DNA of 8,284 bases from Bacteroidota bacterium (GTDB taxonomy: Bacteria > Bacteroidota > Bacteroidia > Chitinophagales > LD1), in contig JAQBNQ010000598.1 of NCBI GenBank assembly GCA_028288545.1, positions 1-8,284 of the forward strand, given 5' to 3'. The position numbers were made by a program, and so were the translations under genes. Below the pieces are notes generated by a model. The model did no database searches and was not told the origin of the DNA. It was given only the letters and a program-made list of their open reading frames with translations. This document shows, one piece after another, positions 5,600-8,284 of this stretch (within the stretch, counting starts at the first letter, position 1; every line of letters starts with the position of its first letter).

Positions 5600-7242
5600 C
5601 AGAAGAAAATGAGATTAAGTATTAATCCTAAAATAATCATTACAATAGCTATTACCACCGGGCTTTTGGCATCTTTCAGTTTTGGCGTTAGACTGTAAAC
5701 CAATCCCTCCAGGTCTTTTTCTTCTTTCGGCCTTGTGAAGAGGCTCACCAAAATGGTGATAATAAAACATCCTGTCCACGCCACTGTTGCTACGGCAAAT
5801 GCCTGCCCCATAGCGCTGTGGAATGTATAAATAGGGCCGCCCAACCAGCCACCCTTATTTCCTTCAGATAGTGTAAGGCCGTGAAAAACGGCTGCCAGCA
5901 AGGTTCCCAATAACAATCCCCAAAAGGCCCCGTGGCCTGTAGTACGTTTCCAGAACATTCCGAGGGCAAACGTTGCGAATAAAGGTGCATTTACAAAACT
6001 AAAAACCAGTTGCAAAAAATCATTCAGGTTATTAAAGCCGCTGGTGAGATACGCTGTACCGATAGATGCAAGAATACCAAATACCGTAGCCATTTTGCCC
6101 ACCATCAGGTAATGCTGATCTGTTCCATCTTTCTTGATGTAGGCCTGGTAAATATCGAATGTAAAAACCGTATTAAAGGCAGTAACATTACCCGCCATGC
6201 CCGACATAAAAGAAGCCAGCAGTGCAGTGATACCCACCCCCAGCAATCCCGAAGGATAATAATGTGCAATTAAAGAAGGTAGCGCCATATCAAAATCGGT
6301 GCGCCCGTCTGCTTTAAGCGGAAGCGAAAAACCACTGTGTGAGTTGGTAAGGGCCAGCGCAATAAGCCCTGGAAAAATAACGATAAACGGCATCATCATT
6401 TTAGGGAAAGATGCGATTATTGGTGTGCGCCGCGCTGCCGACATACTCCGCGCAATCATTGCCCGCTGTACCACCAAAAAGTCTGTACACCAATAACCAA
6501 ACGACATTACAAAGCCCAGGCCCATAGCCATGCTCCACATGTTCACTCCCATCGGGTTATCGTCTGCCGAACCCATGTACTTCCAGGTATGGACCATTGC
6601 CTGCGGTAGATTTTTTGAGATTCCTTCCCAGCCGCCAGCCTCGCGCAGCCCGATGAAGACAACCGGTGCAATACCCAATACGATTAAGAAGAACTGCAGC
6701 ACTTCATTATAAACAGCGCTGGTAAGTCCACCTAAAAATGTATAGCCAAGAACAACCGCGGCGGCCATAAAAACCGAAAATTCAAAGTTCCAACCAAGAA
6801 TAACTTTAAGCAGCAAGGCAAGTGCATATAAAGAAATACCGGATGAGAATATTGTCATAATGGCGAACGCAAAAGCGTTGAGGCCTCTTGTTTTATCATC
6901 AAAGCGCAACGCCAGATATTCGGGCACTGAACGGGCACGGCTGCCGTAATAAAACGGCATCATAAAAATGCCAAGGAACACCATTGCCGGTATAGCCCCG
7001 AGCCAATAAAAATGCGAGGTCATGATCCCGTATTTGGCACCACTGGCTGCCATGCCTATAACTTCCTGTGCACCCAAATTGGCGGAGATAAAAGCAAGGC
7101 TGGTTATCCAAAGCGGAACGCTGCGGCTGCTCATCAAAAAATCGTTGGTGGTTTTGATCTTGAACTTGATCATAAAACCAACACTCAACACAACCACAAA
7201 GTAAAGACCAATGATAAGGTAATCGGGAAATGCTAAATGCAT
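5599..7242 (-). CDS. Sodium/solute symporter of the SSS family (SGLT-like)
   Basis: This 547-residue inner-membrane transporter is close in length to the Vibrio SGLT and has about 14 hydrophobic segments, the first at about 8-26. SSS/SGLT hallmarks are FISANLGAQEVIGMAASG (51-68, TM1 sodium-site region), LGGLTSAVYNEVLQFF (170-185) and GYWCTDFLVVQRAMIARS (249-266). The TM8 region reads ASFMSGMAGNVTAFNTVFT (343-361). Aligned by eye to human SGLT1, the pair of serines around 392-393 becomes S347-G348, so one presumed Na2-site serine is replaced by glycine; related bacterial subfamilies seem to share this. The protein should import a sugar or polyol with Na+. Adjacency to myo-inositol oxygenase makes inositol a good candidate substrate, which is an inference. 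ATG at 7242 gives the expected short N terminus. It is the first gene of a likely unit with the small protein and perhaps the oxygenase. Confidence 0.93.
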   Translation of the reverse strand: MHLAFPDYLIIGLYFVVVLSVGFMIKFKIKTTNDFLMSSRSVPLWITSLAFISANLGAQEVIGMAASGAKYGIMTSHFYWLGAIPAMVFLGIFMMPFYYGSRARSVPEYLALRFDDKTRGLNAFAFAIMTIFSSGISLYALALLLKVILGWNFEFSVFMAAAVVLGYTFLGGLTSAVYNEVLQFFLIVLGIAPVVFIGLREAGGWEGISKNLPQAMVHTWKYMGSADDNPMGVNMWSMAMGLGFVMSFGYWCTDFLVVQRAMIARSMSAARRTPIIASFPKMMMPFIVIFPGLIALALTNSHSGFSLPLKADGRTDFDMALPSLIAHYYPSGLLGVGITALLASFMSGMAGNVTAFNTVFTFDIYQAYIKKDGTDQHYLMVGKMATVFGILASIGTAYLTSGFNNLNDFLQLVFSFVNAPLFATFALGMFWKRTTGHGAFWGLLLGTLLAAVFHGLTLSEGNKGGWLGGPIYTFHSAMGQAFAVATVAWTGCFIITILVSLFTRPKEEKDLEGLVYSLTPKLKDAKSPVVIAIVMIILGLILNLIFF

Positions 7243-7369
7243 AGTTGAAGATTGGTATACGGAATATTTATTTTAAAGCAATGTAAGAAAGTTTAATTGT
7301 TACAGGAACTATATTGTGGATCGCGATACAAAATGGAAACCCTTAAGTGTTTTTCAATAAAAGATAAAA

Positions 7370-7399
7370 TTGAAAATCGCAAATTCCTATGTAATTTTA
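7370..7399 (+). promoter_or_regulatory. Possible promoter for the YdcZ/DUF606-family gene
   Basis: TTG at 7370-7372 is followed after 19 bases by TAATTTTA at 7392-7399, one base off TAnnTTTG. The element lies 20 bases before the preferred ATG at 7420. This placement supports that start rather than the in-frame ATG at 7297, which is upstream of the promoter-like site. The match is imperfect. Confidence 0.35.
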
Positions 7400-7419
7400 G
7401 TTTCAACAAAATCTATAAT

Positions 7420-7878
7420 ATGCAAAATGGTAATTATGTTTTTTTTGCACTGGCTCTTATAACCGGAGCCCTGATACCGGTGCAGGCTGCTACAAATGCC
7501 GCCTTTAGCAAAAGTGTTGGCAATCCGCTGATAACCGGGTTAATGGTTTTTGTGATTGGCGTCGCCGCTATGGCGGTTGTTGTTGTTTTAAATGGCGCCA
7601 AAACGCCTTTAAATACTTTTGCTTCAGCGCCGTGGTACGGTTACCTGGGTGGTTTAATAGTACCCACTTATGTGGTAATGATAACCATCATTACACCGCG
7701 CATTGGCCTTAGCAACGCAATCGGCCTTATTTTAACCGGGCAAATAATTGCAGCCGTACTTATAGATCAGTTTGGTTGGTTCAATGCAACGGTAAGGCAC
7801 ATTGATACGGGCCGTTTAATAGGCGTAATGCTAATGATTTGTGGTATATACTTCGTAATGCGAAAAGGGTCAGCATAA
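7420..7878 (+). CDS. YdcZ/DUF606-family membrane protein (drug/metabolite transporter superfamily)
   Basis: This 152-residue protein has five hydrophobic segments at about 6-24, 37-57, 73-92, 98-117 and 131-147. Family features are GALIPVQAATNAAFSKSVGNP (16-36, the 'P-Q-A-x-N' start), the GYLGGLIVPTYV segment (74-85) and the LIDQFGWF motif (114-121) followed by a conserved-type arginine-rich turn and GxxLMxxGIYF. DUF606 proteins have the half-size fold of EamA transporters and often act as pairs or dimers; the substrate is unknown. The in-frame ATG at 7297 would add 41 residues (rich in K, N, F and I) that do not resemble the family N terminus, so ATG at 7420 is preferred. No second DUF606 gene is adjacent. 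The gene is divergent from the symporter and shares a 177-base region with it. Confidence 0.88.
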   Translation: MQNGNYVFFALALITGALIPVQAATNAAFSKSVGNPLITGLMVFVIGVAAMAVVVVLNGAKTPLNTFASAPWYGYLGGLIVPTYVVMITIITPRIGLSNAIGLILTGQIIAAVLIDQFGWFNATVRHIDTGRLIGVMLMICGIYFVMRKGSA

Positions 7879-7942
7879 AAATAAAAAGGGAGTTACACTA
7901 TCGCGCAACTTCTTTAAAAGTTATTATAAACAATACAGCTAA
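7879..7942. other. Short convergent intergenic region
   Basis: This is 64 bases between two converging genes. It contains AACTT at 7907-7911 and AAGTT at 7918-7922, a 5-base inverted repeat with a six-base loop. No strong T-run follows in either direction, so I do not call a terminator. Nothing else is visible. Confidence 0.4.
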
Positions 7943-8284
7943 TTACTCTCTATTTTCTCTGCAAGCAATAAGCTTATCTAAAACCTGCAAAAACCGGTCA
8001 GGTGATGTTGCCCTCTCATATGTGCTCTTTGTTTTAAAAGCAACCACTATGTCAAGTTTTGGTATTACGGTTATGAATTGTCCATAAGCACCGATGGCTG
8101 TATAAGCTCCCTCATAAGCTCCATTAGAATATGGCTTATCCCAAATCCACCATAAATAACCATAAGCAAAGTGATTTACGGCTGTTTTGTTGTCAACCGC
8201 TTCCTGGTGCGATGTAACGACAGAAGTTGTAATTTTTACCCAATCACCCGGGATGATTTGCTTGCCTTTCCATGAGCCGTTACG
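7943..8284 (-). CDS. Serine hydrolase of the beta-lactamase/penicillin-binding-protein superfamily, C-terminal part (partial, runs off the right edge)
   Basis: The frame is open from the right edge to a TAA at 7945-7943 and encodes the last 113 residues. The segment contains YGYLWWIWDKP and then GAYTAIGAYGQFITVIPKLD followed by IVVAF. This is the pattern of the final strands of class C beta-lactamase-like serine hydrolases, where the GxxGQ strand replaces the KTG motif near the active site. The nucleophile motif (SxxK) and the YxN motif would lie upstream, outside the window, so activity cannot be judged. Family members include esterases, peptidases and beta-lactamases; the location and substrate of this one are unknown. 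It converges on the DUF606 gene and shows no link to the inositol genes. Confidence 0.85.
   Translation of the reverse strand, partial: RNGSWKGKQIIPGDWVKITTSVVTSHQEAVDNKTAVNHFAYGYLWWIWDKPYSNGAYEGAYTAIGAYGQFITVIPKLDIVVAFKTKSTYERATSPDRFLQVLDKLIACRENRE

Noticed and set aside
7297..7419. A 41-residue N-terminal extension of the DUF606 protein
   Set aside because: The extension has no family similarity, the protein from 7420 has the usual length, and a promoter-like site lies inside the extension.

Overview
The window looks like a chromosomal segment of a Bacteroidota bacterium, most likely from the Chitinophagia/Sphingobacteriia side. The evidence is a large secreted protein with a DUF7948-like start, a beta-propeller-like region, a SprB-like repeat and PKD repeats, an architecture typical of type IX secretion cargo. 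The leaders are AT-rich, Shine-Dalgarno sites are weak or absent, and a few TTG/TAnnTTTG promoter-like sites are present. This placement is inferred from protein architecture and signals, not from a marker gene.

Layout. Five genes run on the minus strand from about 7242 down to 1. In order of transcription they are: an SSS-family sodium/solute symporter (7242-5599); a 64-residue two-helix membrane protein (5599-5405) whose start overlaps the symporter stop; a myo-inositol oxygenase (5215-4394); a small exported HExxH metallopeptidase-like protein (4268-3582); and the 5'-terminal 1099 codons of a giant PKD-repeat surface protein (3299 to beyond position 1). On the plus strand, divergent from the symporter, is a YdcZ/DUF606 membrane protein (7420-7878). 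The C-terminal end of a serine hydrolase of the beta-lactamase superfamily (8284-7943, minus) converges on it.

How the genes work together. The symporter, its coupled small protein and the oxygenase form a plausible uptake-and-oxidation unit: sodium-driven import of a polyol or sugar, perhaps myo-inositol, then cleavage of myo-inositol to D-glucuronate. The substrate link is inferred from adjacency. A near-perfect 24-base inverted repeat lies between the small gene and the oxygenase. A terminator-like hairpin with a T-run begins on the oxygenase stop codon. The metallopeptidase gene is clearly more AT-rich than the oxygenase and looks like a later insertion. The PKD protein is probably its own transcription unit.

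I see no CRISPR array, RNA gene, insertion sequence or recognisable defence system. The points most worth following are the symporter/small protein/oxygenase unit, the inverted repeat, and the AT-rich metallopeptidase.
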